IMG/VR virus record: IMGVR_UViG_3300050821_010028
Location: 1 to 51,664 of that record
Origin: a virus
DNA: 51,664 bases
Reading direction: 5' to 3' (one strand)
The translations under genes and the position numbers were made by a program. Positions 16,547 through 25,206 of the stretch are shown here, one piece after another. Every line of letters begins with the position of its first letter. Positions within the stretch are counted from its first letter, which is position 1. A model generated the notes under the pieces. That model was not told the DNA's origin, did no database searches, and saw nothing but the letters and a program-made list of their open reading frames with translations.

Positions 16547-16780
16547 TTACTTACGTTGCGGACCTTTGTGCTCTAAATCGTAAATCAAAGCGGCTAAAGC
16601 CTCGAAAGCGCCCAATAAATACTCAGGAGAGTCTCGATTGATCTTCTCCACATCTTCCACGACTGGACACAGTTCAGTCGCCAATTCTTTCAAATCTGGT
16701 AACACATTTTGATGTGGCATCAAAAATGAAATCTTTAAAGCAGTAACATTAACTTTCTTCAGGTTATTGGAAGCAACCAT
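16547..16780 (-). CDS. Unknown small helical protein
   Basis: A 77-residue protein, N-terminal strand (KKVNVTALKISFLMP) and two helices (PDLKELATELCPVVEDVEKI and YLLGAFEALAALIYDLE). It lies 7 bp downstream of the RNase HII gene, probably in one transcript. No family recognised. Confidence 0.55.
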   Translation of the reverse strand: MVASNNLKKVNVTALKISFLMPHQNVLPDLKELATELCPVVEDVEKINRDSPEYLLGAFEALAALIYDLEHKGPQRK

Positions 16781-16787
16781 TGGAAAC

Positions 16788-17405
16788 CTACTTTGACATA
16801 TTTTTCATGGGTGCATAAGAGAACCTATGAAGGGGACAAGGACCATGCTCTTTTATTGCCTGAAGATGATCCTTAGATCCATATCCTACATTGGAGTCCC
16901 AACCATACTTGGGATACTTGTGATGCAGTTGATGCATGTCCCAATCACGAGATACCTTAGCTATAAGGCTGGCTGCCATGACATGCGGTACTTTAGTATC
17001 CGCTTTGATCATGGAGACTTTATTGTAGTCATCCACGCCCAGGTTGTCAAACTTTAAGATTCCATCCGAAATTATTAATGAATTAGGCTGGTACAAAGCA
17101 CGAAAACATTCTACATAAGCGTTCTTCAAAGCAAGAGCAACTCCTACCGCATCAATTTCAGTATTGGTTCGGATAGCTAAATGGTAGCTGATAGCACCGC
17201 TTTTAACCGCCTTCATGATCGGAAGCAGCATCGCCTCACGCTTCTTGGCGGACAATTTCTTAGAATCGTTTAGACCCACTAGCGCCCAATCTTTAGGCGC
17301 CCTGACTCCGACCACCACTAGCGGACCCGCTAAACAACCATAGCCAACCTCATCGCACCCAATGATAAAAGGCTCCAGAACATTCTCTAATCCAAGCAGA
17401 TTCAT
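16788..17405 (-). CDS. rnhB: Ribonuclease HII
   Basis: 205 residues from an ATG at 17405 with AAGG upstream; the open frame before it has no homology. Signature: GCDEVGYGCLAGPLVVVGV, with the D-E pair of the active site (the usual G-R-G is G-Y-G here), SDGILKF, and KADTKVPHVMAASLIAKVSRD with the remaining acidic residue. It cuts RNA at RNA-DNA junctions and removes RNA primers or misplaced ribonucleotides. Divergent from the plus-strand gene 22 bp away, so the promoters of both must overlap. Confidence 0.92.
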   Translation of the reverse strand: MNLLGLENVLEPFIIGCDEVGYGCLAGPLVVVGVRAPKDWALVGLNDSKKLSAKKREAMLLPIMKAVKSGAISYHLAIRTNTEIDAVGVALALKNAYVECFRALYQPNSLIISDGILKFDNLGVDDYNKVSMIKADTKVPHVMAASLIAKVSRDWDMHQLHHKYPKYGWDSNVGYGSKDHLQAIKEHGPCPLHRFSYAPMKNMSK

Positions 17406-17427
17406 ATTAATAACCTTACATTTAGGT

Positions 17428-17745
17428 ATGAGTTTCGATAAGATTGCAGAATTAGCTGACGAATTCGTCATCAAACTAGCCGAACAACAGTATGCTGACC
17501 AAGCACCTACTGATAAGAAGGCTTCGGATTTTAGTCCAGAAGAGCAAGCGCTTATCAAATCAAAATCGAAAGAGGATAACAATCAGGCACAGGACAACAA
17601 CGATCTTGATGAGAAAGTTTGGAAACGTGCCAAGAAGGTTGTCAAAAAATATTGGAAGAAGTACGATGAGCCTTATGCTGTCGTCTATGATGTCTATCGC
17701 AAAATGGGCGGTAAGATCAAAAAGAAGTCCAAGAAAAAGAAATAA
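17428..17745 (+). CDS. Small basic protein with LAxxF-type helix and Lys tail
   Basis: 105 residues from 17428. The N-terminus MSFDKIAELADEFVIKLAE is the third example of the short helix found at 12482 and 16050. A disordered acidic middle follows, then WKRAKKVVKKYWKKYDEPYA and VVYDVYRKMGG, then a tail of almost pure lysine (KIKKKSKKKK). The tail suggests nucleic-acid binding, perhaps inside the virion. The family is unknown to me. Confidence 0.65.
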   Translation: MSFDKIAELADEFVIKLAEQQYADQAPTDKKASDFSPEEQALIKSKSKEDNNQAQDNNDLDEKVWKRAKKVVKKYWKKYDEPYAVVYDVYRKMGGKIKKKSKKKK

Positions 17746-18165
17746 TCACTGGCTTAACAGGTAGGCACCTACCAGCATCACTACTACGCCAATCACTTTC
17801 ATGATACTGAAATGTTCATGTAGGATGAAGATGGATAGGATGAAGGTGACAATGGGATACAAAGACACCATCATGGTGGATGACCCGGCATGATTGTTTC
17901 CTTTGAGGCTGGTGTATAAGAGAACGTTAGCCGCAATAGAGCACAAGGTAGCTATAGCCGTGAGAACCACACTATAGGCAGACCATTTGTAATGCAAAGG
18001 ATTATTGACCCCAGTAAGTCGGAGGGCAACTGGAATATAGAAAAAGAAAACAGAACCTACAATAACTTGCATCAGCAAGGGCGGCATGCGCTCCACTGAG
18101 AGTCTGTTAAGGAATGAACTCACTCCCCACAGAATTACACATAGGATAATAAGTAGGTTGTTCAT
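17746..18165 (-). CDS. EamA/DMT-type small transporter
   Basis: A 139-residue, four- to five-helix membrane protein: NNLLIILCVILWGVSSFL, then MQVIVGSVFFFYIPVAL, YTSLKGNN, VSLYPIVTFILSIFILHE and VIGVVVMLVGAYLLS. It equals one EamA half of drug/metabolite transporters; such single-domain forms pair to make a full carrier. The substrate cannot be predicted. It ends 1 bp from the convergent plus-strand gene. Confidence 0.8.
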   Translation of the reverse strand: MNNLLIILCVILWGVSSFLNRLSVERMPPLLMQVIVGSVFFFYIPVALRLTGVNNPLHYKWSAYSVVLTAIATLCSIAANVLLYTSLKGNNHAGSSTMMVSLYPIVTFILSIFILHEHFSIMKVIGVVVMLVGAYLLSQ

Positions 18166-18179
18166 AATTAGATACTAAG

Positions 18180-18689
18180 TTATTCTGACGGTTTAGGACC
18201 AGATAACCATTCGGGCGCTCCATACGCCTTCATGTTCTCCCAATAATCTCCTGTTTCACGATACCTATCCACAAGGTCGTGAATACGTTTGTCATCATAA
18301 CCCATCTCTTTCATACGTGCGGCTGCCCTATCACAAAAATCTAGATGAGCCGGGACTTGCTTGATATACTTAAAGGTTTGAACCATAAAACTAACTAATA
18401 CACCACCTTCAAGTTTAGACACATCAACCTTAGTCAAAATCTCATTCATGAGATCAAATTTGGCATGTAGTTGCCAAAAAACATCAAAAACAACATCTAT
18501 ACCATCAGCTTTTTTACCTGAAGCTTGTTTCTCGTAAATACGAGATAACATCTTGTCAATGTCCAGTTTAAGTTCTCCTTTGCTGAGACCACAAGAACAT
18601 TTTCTATCTTCGGCAGGAAAAACATTCTTGCATGCCTCGCAAATTACCGTAAACAACCCATCAGAAGGAAATTTTTCATTTTTACTCAC
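18180..18689 (-). CDS. Unknown protein with zinc ribbon
   Basis: A 169-residue protein. A four-Cys ribbon (VICEACKNVFPAEDRKCSCG) covers residues 16-34 and a helical body follows. The C-terminal MGYDDKRIHDLVDRYRETGD resembles a helical repeat. It overlaps the ATP-grasp gene upstream by 8 bp, so both are likely made together. Function unknown. Confidence 0.6.
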   Translation of the reverse strand: MSKNEKFPSDGLFTVICEACKNVFPAEDRKCSCGLSKGELKLDIDKMLSRIYEKQASGKKADGIDVVFDVFWQLHAKFDLMNEILTKVDVSKLEGGVLVSFMVQTFKYIKQVPAHLDFCDRAAARMKEMGYDDKRIHDLVDRYRETGDYWENMKAYGAPEWLSGPKPSE

Positions 18690-19440
18690 AGCTTTTCTCC
18701 ATTGCTAACAGGGCTTGTAGCGGGTCGCATCCATATAATCCAGATGCCCACGCTTGGTTGGTTTCAATAATTGCCCAACCTTTTCCTTTGATTCTACCTA
18801 CGTCTATAACAGACGGGACGGTTTTGATTCCCCAATCATGAAAATTCATGTCATGAAGCACATCATTGACAATATCATGAGGGAAACGAGCATTTTCATA
18901 TGGAATCATATCCCAATAGTTTGGATCGGCAATGTGGTCATAACAAACATAATTGGACCAGGTCAAAACCTTTTTGCCATCAGTAAAGGTACGATACTCC
19001 AAATCAAACTCTACTACTTCAGAAACCAAAGTGGGAGTGTCATCCAATACTACTTCATGAGTAACAAGGGTACCAGGAGCATAAACACTAGCTGGGAAGA
19101 CCTTATCGTCAGCGGGTTTGATGAACCTAGTCTCCTTCAGTTTCTTGGCTTCACCCAGGGTCATGAACTCCACCTTACGCTTCAGGTAGAAGGGATGGAT
19201 CTTGGCTAGCCAGTCGAAGGAGTTGGCTTTCAAAGTCCAACCCATTTGCTGGGCGATGACCTCACCAAAAGTCTGGGAGCCATAGGGAACACCTTTGACC
19301 CCCGACTTAGTAAGCTCTTCATCCAAACGCCACCCGGAAGGAGCTGAGAGAACATCCCAGCCCAATTCACGGGCAGCAATTTGTAAAGCAAGAATCTCGT
19401 TATGAGAAGTTCCCACACGAGGTTGTGTAATAAGAATCAC
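18682..19440 (-). CDS. ATP-grasp domain protein (R2K-like)
   Basis: A 252-residue protein. RFIKPADDKVFPASVY holds the ATP-binding lysine, FDLEYRTFTDGKKV the next strand, and VIDVGRIKGKGWAIIETN followed by QAWASGLYGCDP the metal-binding C-terminal part. This layout matches the R2K clade of ATP-grasp proteins common in phages and in biological conflict loci. Known members ligate amino acids or peptides to targets. Substrate unknown. Coupled to both neighbours. Confidence 0.7.
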   Translation of the reverse strand: MILITQPRVGTSHNEILALQIAARELGWDVLSAPSGWRLDEELTKSGVKGVPYGSQTFGEVIAQQMGWTLKANSFDWLAKIHPFYLKRKVEFMTLGEAKKLKETRFIKPADDKVFPASVYAPGTLVTHEVVLDDTPTLVSEVVEFDLEYRTFTDGKKVLTWSNYVCYDHIADPNYWDMIPYENARFPHDIVNDVLHDMNFHDWGIKTVPSVIDVGRIKGKGWAIIETNQAWASGLYGCDPLQALLAMEKSCE

Positions 19441-19625
19441 TTTAATTTCTCTTGAATGCTTTCAAGTTTACTTTGATTAGACATTACATTCACTAAGATA
19501 ATAAATCCAATGAATGCTAAGTCTTTTAAAGTAGGATCTGCTTTAAAGAAGGCTATGTATCCACAATAGCCCATGATAAGTAGATCGGTGATAAATATTG
19601 CTAACTTTAGAAGTACATTATACAT
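19437..19625 (-). CDS. Small two-helix membrane protein
   Basis: A 62-residue protein with two hydrophobic segments (VLLKLAIFITDLLIMGYCGY and LAFIGFIILVNVMS) and a charged C-terminal tail. It lies between fusA and the ATP-grasp gene, overlapping the latter by 4 bp. No family recognised. Confidence 0.6.
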   Translation of the reverse strand: MYNVLLKLAIFITDLLIMGYCGYIAFFKADPTLKDLAFIGFIILVNVMSNQSKLESIQEKLK

Positions 19626-19629
19626 ATTC

Positions 19630-21720
19630 TTACTCTTCCAGATCAGATGGTTTTAATGGACAAACATCATAATGAGAAAACCTAACAGAAGGTACGGCTC
19701 GACCTTGAGTACCACCACGAAGTTCCATGGTGAACCCAAATAGTTTCCTTAGTGGCATGAAAGCATCAATCACCTTAGCATTACCTCGGTCAGAAGTAAG
19801 CTGGATCTGTCCGCTTCTTGCACTAATGGTACCAACCACCGCGCCCATGAATTCACTGGGAGAAGTGACCTGTACCGCCATGATTGGCTCTAAGATAACT
19901 GGAGACGCTAGCTTTACAGCTTCCTGTAAAGCCTTAGACCCAGCAAGTTCAAAACCAAAGGCACAACCATCAACCGTATGAGTGCTGCCATCAGTTAGGG
20001 TAACCTCCACATCCACCATTGGATTATGAGAGATAACACCATTCTGAAGGGCGTTCTTCACTCCCTTTTCAACAGAAGGAATGAACTCCTTAGGGATGTG
20101 ACCTCCGACCACTTCGTTGTTGAACACAAATCCAGAGCCTCTTAGCCCTGGCTTGACGTTCAAAACAGCATGACCATAGACACCCTTACCACCGTTATGA
20201 GCCCAATGCTTATGATCCGCAAAGCCCGTCTTAGTGATGGTCTCACGGAAAGAAACACGAGGTTTACCAGTGTTTACCCCTACTCCATGATCGTTGCGGA
20301 GTTTGTCCACTACGATTTCAAGATGAAGTTCACCCATACCCCTAAGGACAGTCTGCTGAGTATCCTCATCAGTCTCTACCTTAAGAGAAGGGTCTTCCAG
20401 AAGAAGTTTGCCCAGAGCATTAGCTAACTTATCCAAGTCCTCATTGGTCTTGGGTTCTACCGATAGCTCTACTACTGGCTCTGGGAAGTCCATCTTCTCT
20501 AGGAGAATAGGTTTGTTCTCATCGCAAAGGGTATCGCCCGTATAACTACCTTTGAGTCCGATGGCAGCTACGATAGTACCTGCGCCGGCTGATTCAATCT
20601 TCTCATGTTCATCAGCATGCACTAGAATGAGTCGAGAGATACGCTCTGACTTACCGCGTGTCACGTTGTACACGTAGCTTCCAGAATGTAGAACTCCCGA
20701 ATACACCCTAATGAAGGTCATATTACCGTTCCTGTCGCTAACTATTTTGAATGCCAAGGCACTCAAAGGTTCGCTATCAACAAGCTGACGGGATAGGCTG
20801 TCATTGGTTCTAGGATGCACACCACTGACTGGAGGCAAGTCTACTGGTGATGGTAGGTAGTTAAGTACCGCATCAAGTAGCATCTGTACTCCTTTGTTTC
20901 TCAAAGCTGTACCACATAGAACTGGGAACAGAACACGAGCTACTGTTCCCTTACGAAGAGCAGTTTGGATTTCTTCCACAGTTACTAAATGAAGTTCATC
21001 ATTGATAAACTTAGATGCAATAGAGTCATCTACTTCAGCTAAAACCTCAATCATTCGTGTCCTAGCCGCTAAAGCTTGGGGCAAGAAGTTTGCAGGGACA
21101 TCATTGATGGTGAAGGTCTTACCTTGATTTGAAGCATCAAAGGTGACAATCTTCATCTTAATGAGGTCAATAATGCCTTGGAAGTTCTCTTCTTCTCCTA
21201 ACGGGAGTTGAATAGGAACAGCCGCCACTCCTAGTCGGCTCTTGATTGAATCAAGAGACATTTGGAAGTTGGCTCCGGTCTTATCCATCTTATTGATGAA
21301 GATAACCCTAGCAACATTGTAACGGTCAGCTTGACGCCAGACTTGTTCAGTCTGAGGTTCCACGCCTTGGGAGCCATCTAGCACACAAACTGCTCCGTCA
21401 AGAACACGCAAAGACCTTTCAACTTCAACAGTGAAGTCAATGTGTCCCGGAGTGTCAATCAGGTTGATGCGGTGCATAGATCCCGAGCCATCTGTCAATT
21501 TCCAATAGACAGTGGTGGCTGCGGAGTTGATGGTAATGCCTCTAGCGCGTTCACGTGGGTCATGGTCCATAATGGTATCACCGTCATGGACTTCGCCCAT
21601 ACGGTGAATACGACCACTGTAGAAGAGAATTCTCTCAGACACAGTGGTTTTACCGGCGTCAATGTGCGCCATAATTCCGATGTTTCTAAATCTCTCTACG
21701 GGTACGTTAATATTTTCCAT
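19630..21720 (-). CDS. fusA: Elongation factor G
   Basis: 696 residues from an ATG at 21720, full EF-G length with all five domains. GTPase motifs: G1 AHIDAGKT (18-25), G2 RGITI (60-64), G3 DTPGH (89-93), G4 NKMD (143-146). The C-terminal domain ends in MELRGGTQGRAVPSVRFSHY. It drives ribosomal translocation and, with RRF, recycling. The switch I stretch MDHDPRERARGITI departs from the usual EQERGITI. No ribosomal protein genes accompany it. It is last in a run with J-kinase, VWA and pyruvate-kinase-like genes. Resistance to host translation shutdown is a possible role. Confidence 0.96.
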   Translation of the reverse strand: MENINVPVERFRNIGIMAHIDAGKTTVSERILFYSGRIHRMGEVHDGDTIMDHDPRERARGITINSAATTVYWKLTDGSGSMHRINLIDTPGHIDFTVEVERSLRVLDGAVCVLDGSQGVEPQTEQVWRQADRYNVARVIFINKMDKTGANFQMSLDSIKSRLGVAAVPIQLPLGEEENFQGIIDLIKMKIVTFDASNQGKTFTINDVPANFLPQALAARTRMIEVLAEVDDSIASKFINDELHLVTVEEIQTALRKGTVARVLFPVLCGTALRNKGVQMLLDAVLNYLPSPVDLPPVSGVHPRTNDSLSRQLVDSEPLSALAFKIVSDRNGNMTFIRVYSGVLHSGSYVYNVTRGKSERISRLILVHADEHEKIESAGAGTIVAAIGLKGSYTGDTLCDENKPILLEKMDFPEPVVELSVEPKTNEDLDKLANALGKLLLEDPSLKVETDEDTQQTVLRGMGELHLEIVVDKLRNDHGVGVNTGKPRVSFRETITKTGFADHKHWAHNGGKGVYGHAVLNVKPGLRGSGFVFNNEVVGGHIPKEFIPSVEKGVKNALQNGVISHNPMVDVEVTLTDGSTHTVDGCAFGFELAGSKALQEAVKLASPVILEPIMAVQVTSPSEFMGAVVGTISARSGQIQLTSDRGNAKVIDAFMPLRKLFGFTMELRGGTQGRAVPSVRFSHYDVCPLKPSDLEE

Positions 21721-21733
21721 GACAAACTCACAT

Positions 21734-22741
21734 TCACAAATCGTGCTTAATACCGTTGAAGACGGCAACAGCACTAGCTAATAGGTTCTCCTTCAAACAG
21801 ATTTCGTCACACAACATCATGCGACGGTATCCAATATCGTATAGCCAAGCTATCTCTACGAGGTCAGCACATGATGGCACGGGGCTATCAATGACCGACA
21901 GTAGAAGTCGCGAGCCTACACAAGCTTCTGGGTCTTTTGCAATAATCTGGCGTAAAGCCTGAATCATATGATGAGGTTGTTCCACCTCAACGAACAAATC
22001 TCCACGAGCTGCAACCAATACCAAATTATCCCGTTTCTTGAATTCATTGGTAACGAACTGCATGCCAGGGAGACTTTCAATCTTCAACCAGACTTCAGCA
22101 TCCCGACCAACCAATTCTAGGAACTGGTCTATATCACTTTGCTTTTCAACATAGGATAAAAAGTATTTATTGAATCCGGCAGCCCTCACCTTTTCAATTT
22201 TCAATAATTCTTGTGGAGTAAAGATATTACCCTTTACCTCCAAAGACTTATCTCTAATGTGGAGAGACTCTCCTGGTACCACTTTGTATCTGGGACCGCC
22301 ATCGAATACTAAGGTCTCCCCATCGTCTTCTAAGTGATCCAACAGAGCTTGGTCGGCTCCAGCTTTGAACAAGACTACACAGGGAGTCTTGACGGCAATG
22401 GGATGGTTGAGCTTGATGATAAGCTTTTCCTTATCAGGAATCACCTCAGTCACCCTCATCTGACGTCCCTTAACATCAAAGAAAAGGGGATTTCTGACAT
22501 GAGAAGACTTAATCAGTTCTAGTTCTTTGTCTAGCTCTGGATTGCTCATCATGGCGCTGTTCAAACGAATGCCAGTGATTCTAGAGTCATTGGCAAAGCG
22601 TTTGAAGTGTGGAAAACTTGGCCAAAGAGTTACGGATAACTCAGGAGCCATCTTCTTCCAAGCATTTCGTTTCTCAAAACGCTCTCGCATTTCATTAACC
22701 AAGTTCCAATTGACCTTGGCTTTATCAACAGGTCTTAACAT
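21734..22741 (-). CDS. Pyruvate-kinase-like protein
   Basis: 335 residues from an ATG at 22741 with GAGGAAATA before it; upstream Mets fall in the previous gene. Visible features: SVTLWPSFPHFKRF and GIRLNSAM near the start, a small beta domain (NPLFFDVKGRQMRVTEVIP), then a TIM-barrel part with VWLKIESLPGMQFV, LVAARGDLFVE and SRLLLSVIDSPVPSCADLVE. These match pyruvate kinase in order, but the C-terminal allosteric domain is missing. Members of this shorter group occur in phages. It may act on PEP or another phosphoester; true kinase activity is uncertain. Confidence 0.7.
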   Translation of the reverse strand: MLRPVDKAKVNWNLVNEMRERFEKRNAWKKMAPELSVTLWPSFPHFKRFANDSRITGIRLNSAMMSNPELDKELELIKSSHVRNPLFFDVKGRQMRVTEVIPDKEKLIIKLNHPIAVKTPCVVLFKAGADQALLDHLEDDGETLVFDGGPRYKVVPGESLHIRDKSLEVKGNIFTPQELLKIEKVRAAGFNKYFLSYVEKQSDIDQFLELVGRDAEVWLKIESLPGMQFVTNEFKKRDNLVLVAARGDLFVEVEQPHHMIQALRQIIAKDPEACVGSRLLLSVIDSPVPSCADLVEIAWLYDIGYRRMMLCDEICLKENLLASAVAVFNGIKHDL

Positions 22742-22748
22742 TATTTCC

Positions 22749-22955
22749 TCACGGCTTTGCTTGTTGATCATAGGGTCGAGCAAAAGGCAAAGAGCACCCT
22801 CGCTCTCGGGCATCTTCGATGCTGGTGGCGACAATGGGAACCCAATGTTCACCCCAACCTTCTTCGAATCCCTTTTGAGAACGAAAGTACTCTAATGTCT
22901 TGACAAACACAGACCCTGAAAACTGGTTCACATGAACCATGTAGACATCTTTCAT
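22749..22955 (-). CDS. Unknown small protein
   Basis: A 68-residue protein beginning within the stop codon of the VWA gene (ATGA). It has HVNQFSGSVFVKTLEYFRSQ and GEHWVPIVATSIEDARER. The size and layout suggest a small accessory of the VWA/kinase unit. No family recognised. Confidence 0.6.
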   Translation of the reverse strand: MKDVYMVHVNQFSGSVFVKTLEYFRSQKGFEEGWGEHWVPIVATSIEDARERGCSLPFARPYDQQAKP

Positions 22956-23905
22956 GGGAGCAAGCGCTTGGTCTTACTACCCTTCATATGGGTATGCATG
23001 ACAGACTTACCACTACCGTCATCATCAACGGGAGCAGCAATAGCATGGATAGTCTTCAATGACTTGTAGACCGTATCCACTTGATCCTTGCGCTGACGCT
23101 CTTCAATTTCCTTCTTGAAGTAGTCAACTTTGTTCTTCTCTTGAGCTAAGATACCGAAGATAACGTCTACCACTCGGTCAGCTGCTGGAAGGATAGCAAT
23201 GTGCTCCTTGCCAATCAAATCTTCCCACTTCTTCTGAATATACTTGTCATCGCTAGACCCATAGGGCTTGCGAATCAAATACACCGAGTACTTCTCTTTC
23301 AACTCTTCGAAGACCGTAGTGGTCTGAATGTCGGCACTTCCTAGCTTGACATGAGCCATTTTGGCATGGTCTTTGCTGATATTCTCATAGAAACCTTCGT
23401 CTCCGATGATAATCAAGATAGGACGCTTAGCATTGGGCATCTCAGCATTGCGGGCGTAGTACAGTGCCGTTAGCTCGTAGCTTTCATGACACTGACCACC
23501 ACCATTGCCCTCAATGACCAACTCTTTCAGTTGAGCTTCCATGTCTCGACCTTTGGCGAAAGGACGAACTTGGATAGGATATTGGTCAGAATGGGCGTCT
23601 CCCACAGCGGCAAAGCTGAGTTCAAAGTCTTCTCCCAAATACTCTTTGCATTCATTATCCATGTATGGAAGTTTGGAGAACATGACTGCTGGCCAATCTC
23701 CCATAGAACCAGTGACGTCAATCAGAATAGAAAGAGGTGCAGTAGATTCGGTCTTGATAGTTTCAGGAACAAGGTCTGCCACTCTCTTATTGTCTGCTTT
23801 TGCTACGCTGTAGCTACGTCCAACGTGCTTATCGTAGGTCTTACGAGCTGCATCGAAGTCATAACCCTTCCAATCGCCTGGGCTGTAATCTGCTGATTCT
23901 GACAT
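22952..23905 (-). CDS. VWA-domain protein
   Basis: A 317-residue protein. The von Willebrand A domain starts around residue 55 with the metal-site motif LSILIDVTGSMGDW (D-x-T-x-S variant of MIDAS), then LSFAAVGDAH, GGGQCHESYELTALYYA and ILIIIGDEGFY. The C-terminus is charged and helical. VWA domains build metal-dependent protein contacts. It lies 15 bp downstream of the J-domain kinase, in the same transcript. VWA-kinase pairs occur in tellurite-resistance-like and other stress systems; here no PP2C partner is seen. Confidence 0.85.
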   Translation of the reverse strand: MSESADYSPGDWKGYDFDAARKTYDKHVGRSYSVAKADNKRVADLVPETIKTESTAPLSILIDVTGSMGDWPAVMFSKLPYMDNECKEYLGEDFELSFAAVGDAHSDQYPIQVRPFAKGRDMEAQLKELVIEGNGGGQCHESYELTALYYARNAEMPNAKRPILIIIGDEGFYENISKDHAKMAHVKLGSADIQTTTVFEELKEKYSVYLIRKPYGSSDDKYIQKKWEDLIGKEHIAILPAADRVVDVIFGILAQEKNKVDYFKKEIEERQRKDQVDTVYKSLKTIHAIAAPVDDDGSGKSVMHTHMKGSKTKRLLP

Positions 23906-23920
23906 GGTAATCTCCTATCT

Positions 23921-24919
23921 TCAACTGTTAAATCCTGGAATGTTTCTCATTCCGGACCTGGTTCTACCAAACGAATCCTGGCGAACCTTAATGAAATCTT
24001 CAAACAAATTCGATTGAGGACGAGATAACACGTCCTCTTTGGTTAGTTTAGCAATGAAATCCGTCATCGGATCCGGTACCGTGGTAGGTACTTGCTTTTT
24101 GTCCATTCGCTTGCCACCATTGAGAGCATAGACCATCAACATGCCTACGCTATAGTAATCAGAGGCAGGTAACAGAGTCTTACCCTTGATCTGTTCCGGC
24201 GAAGCAAAGACTGGAGTATAGCCAATCGACTTGTCAGAACTACCAGGACGGACCATGGCTAGACCAAAATCCACTAGAACCACCGAGTGATTGCTAGGTT
24301 GGATGATAATGTTCTGTGGCTTGATGTCACCATGAATCACTCCATGGTGGTGCAGGTACAAAAGGGCATTGAGGATACGCTCAGTAATCCAAGCAGTAGT
24401 TTCCGGCTCAATCTTACCAGCCTTTTCTACAATCTGTTCCAGGGTATAACCGGGAATGTAGCTCATGATCAGGGCTAGAGAGCCATCATCAAGGCGTTGC
24501 AGGTCACGCATAACGGGCATGGCATAGTGGCGCAAGTCCCAGATGGATTTCATCTCTTGGATGAGGATAGCATCGTGGGCGGGGCTGACCATAGAGCAAT
24601 GCTTGATACAGACAGGGTCTTTAGTAATGACATGCTCACCTTTGTAAGTAATACCAAAGCCACCTTCTGCAATAGACTCTAGTACTCTGTAGCTGCCAAT
24701 GATGGTGCCTATTTGGTTTTTGGCTTCCTTATCGTACTCTTTCTTCTTGGTTGGGTCAGACAAGACATCGTAAGCTGCAATGAGTTCTTTAGTCTTATCA
24801 CCATCACCATTATGATCAGGATGATACTTCTTGATCAGGGCTTGATAGGCAGCTTTGATAACAGTAGGACTCGCTCTGTTACTCACTTCGAGGGTTTTGT
24901 ACGGATCGATAATAGTCAT
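23921..24919 (-). CDS. J-domain and Ser/Thr protein kinase fusion
   Basis: 332 residues from 24919; upstream Mets lie in the promoter. Residues 5-65 are a J domain with HPD at 33-35, which should recruit DnaK. Residues 75-320 are a protein kinase: glycine loop AEGGFGITYKG (84-94), lysine in CIKHC (106), catalytic loop HGDIKPQN with D198, K200 and N203, DFGLA at 217, and SPEQIKG. The kinase appears active. The fusion could direct phosphorylation to chaperone clients. It is first in the run VWA, small protein, pyruvate-kinase-like, EF-G. Confidence 0.9.
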   Translation of the reverse strand: MTIIDPYKTLEVSNRASPTVIKAAYQALIKKYHPDHNGDGDKTKELIAAYDVLSDPTKKKEYDKEAKNQIGTIIGSYRVLESIAEGGFGITYKGEHVITKDPVCIKHCSMVSPAHDAILIQEMKSIWDLRHYAMPVMRDLQRLDDGSLALIMSYIPGYTLEQIVEKAGKIEPETTAWITERILNALLYLHHHGVIHGDIKPQNIIIQPSNHSVVLVDFGLAMVRPGSSDKSIGYTPVFASPEQIKGKTLLPASDYYSVGMLMVYALNGGKRMDKKQVPTTVPDPMTDFIAKLTKEDVLSRPQSNLFEDFIKVRQDSFGRTRSGMRNIPGFNS

Positions 24920-24944
24920 ATTGGAGGTTACCTCGCTTATGTTC

Positions 24945-24972
24945 ATAGTAAGCATTGCGGCGCCCTTGTCAA
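24945..24972 (-). promoter_or_regulatory. Sigma70-type promoter of the J-kinase operon
   Basis: TTGACA (24967-24972), 16-bp spacer, TACTAT (24945-24950) on the minus strand. Transcription would start near 24938, 19 bp before the ATG chosen for the kinase, which supports that start. Confidence 0.75.
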
Positions 24973-25017
24973 GGCACACGTTTATTTTTCACGTCGAATA
25001 TTGATAATCAATAGTAA

Positions 25018-25206
25018 TTACCAAATCACAATTTCCTTGTAGCCACCACCAACAAACTTATAATCTATTGGAACTAATATGTAACAAGGTTGAGCTGCCT
25101 TACGGCGAATCATTTTATAATTTTTGGAATACTCATCCAGCAAGTCTTCAATTGACTTTCCAGAAGGTTCGGAAGATTTTATCCCAGTGGAAGACAAAGA
25201 TTCCAT
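25018..25206 (-). CDS. Unknown small protein
   Basis: A 62-residue protein, GGGAAAA before the ATG, beginning inside the 3' end of the hydroxylase gene (59 bp overlap in another frame). It contains IEDLLDEYSKNYKMIRRKA and CYILVPIDYKFVGGGYKE. No family recognised; the large overlap lowers confidence. Confidence 0.5.
   Translation of the reverse strand: MESLSSTGIKSSEPSGKSIEDLLDEYSKNYKMIRRKAAQPCYILVPIDYKFVGGGYKEIVIW

Noticed and set aside
19630-24919. Complete TerY-type kinase/VWA/phosphatase triad
   Set aside because: The kinase and VWA are present but no PP2C phosphatase or Ter proteins are nearby.
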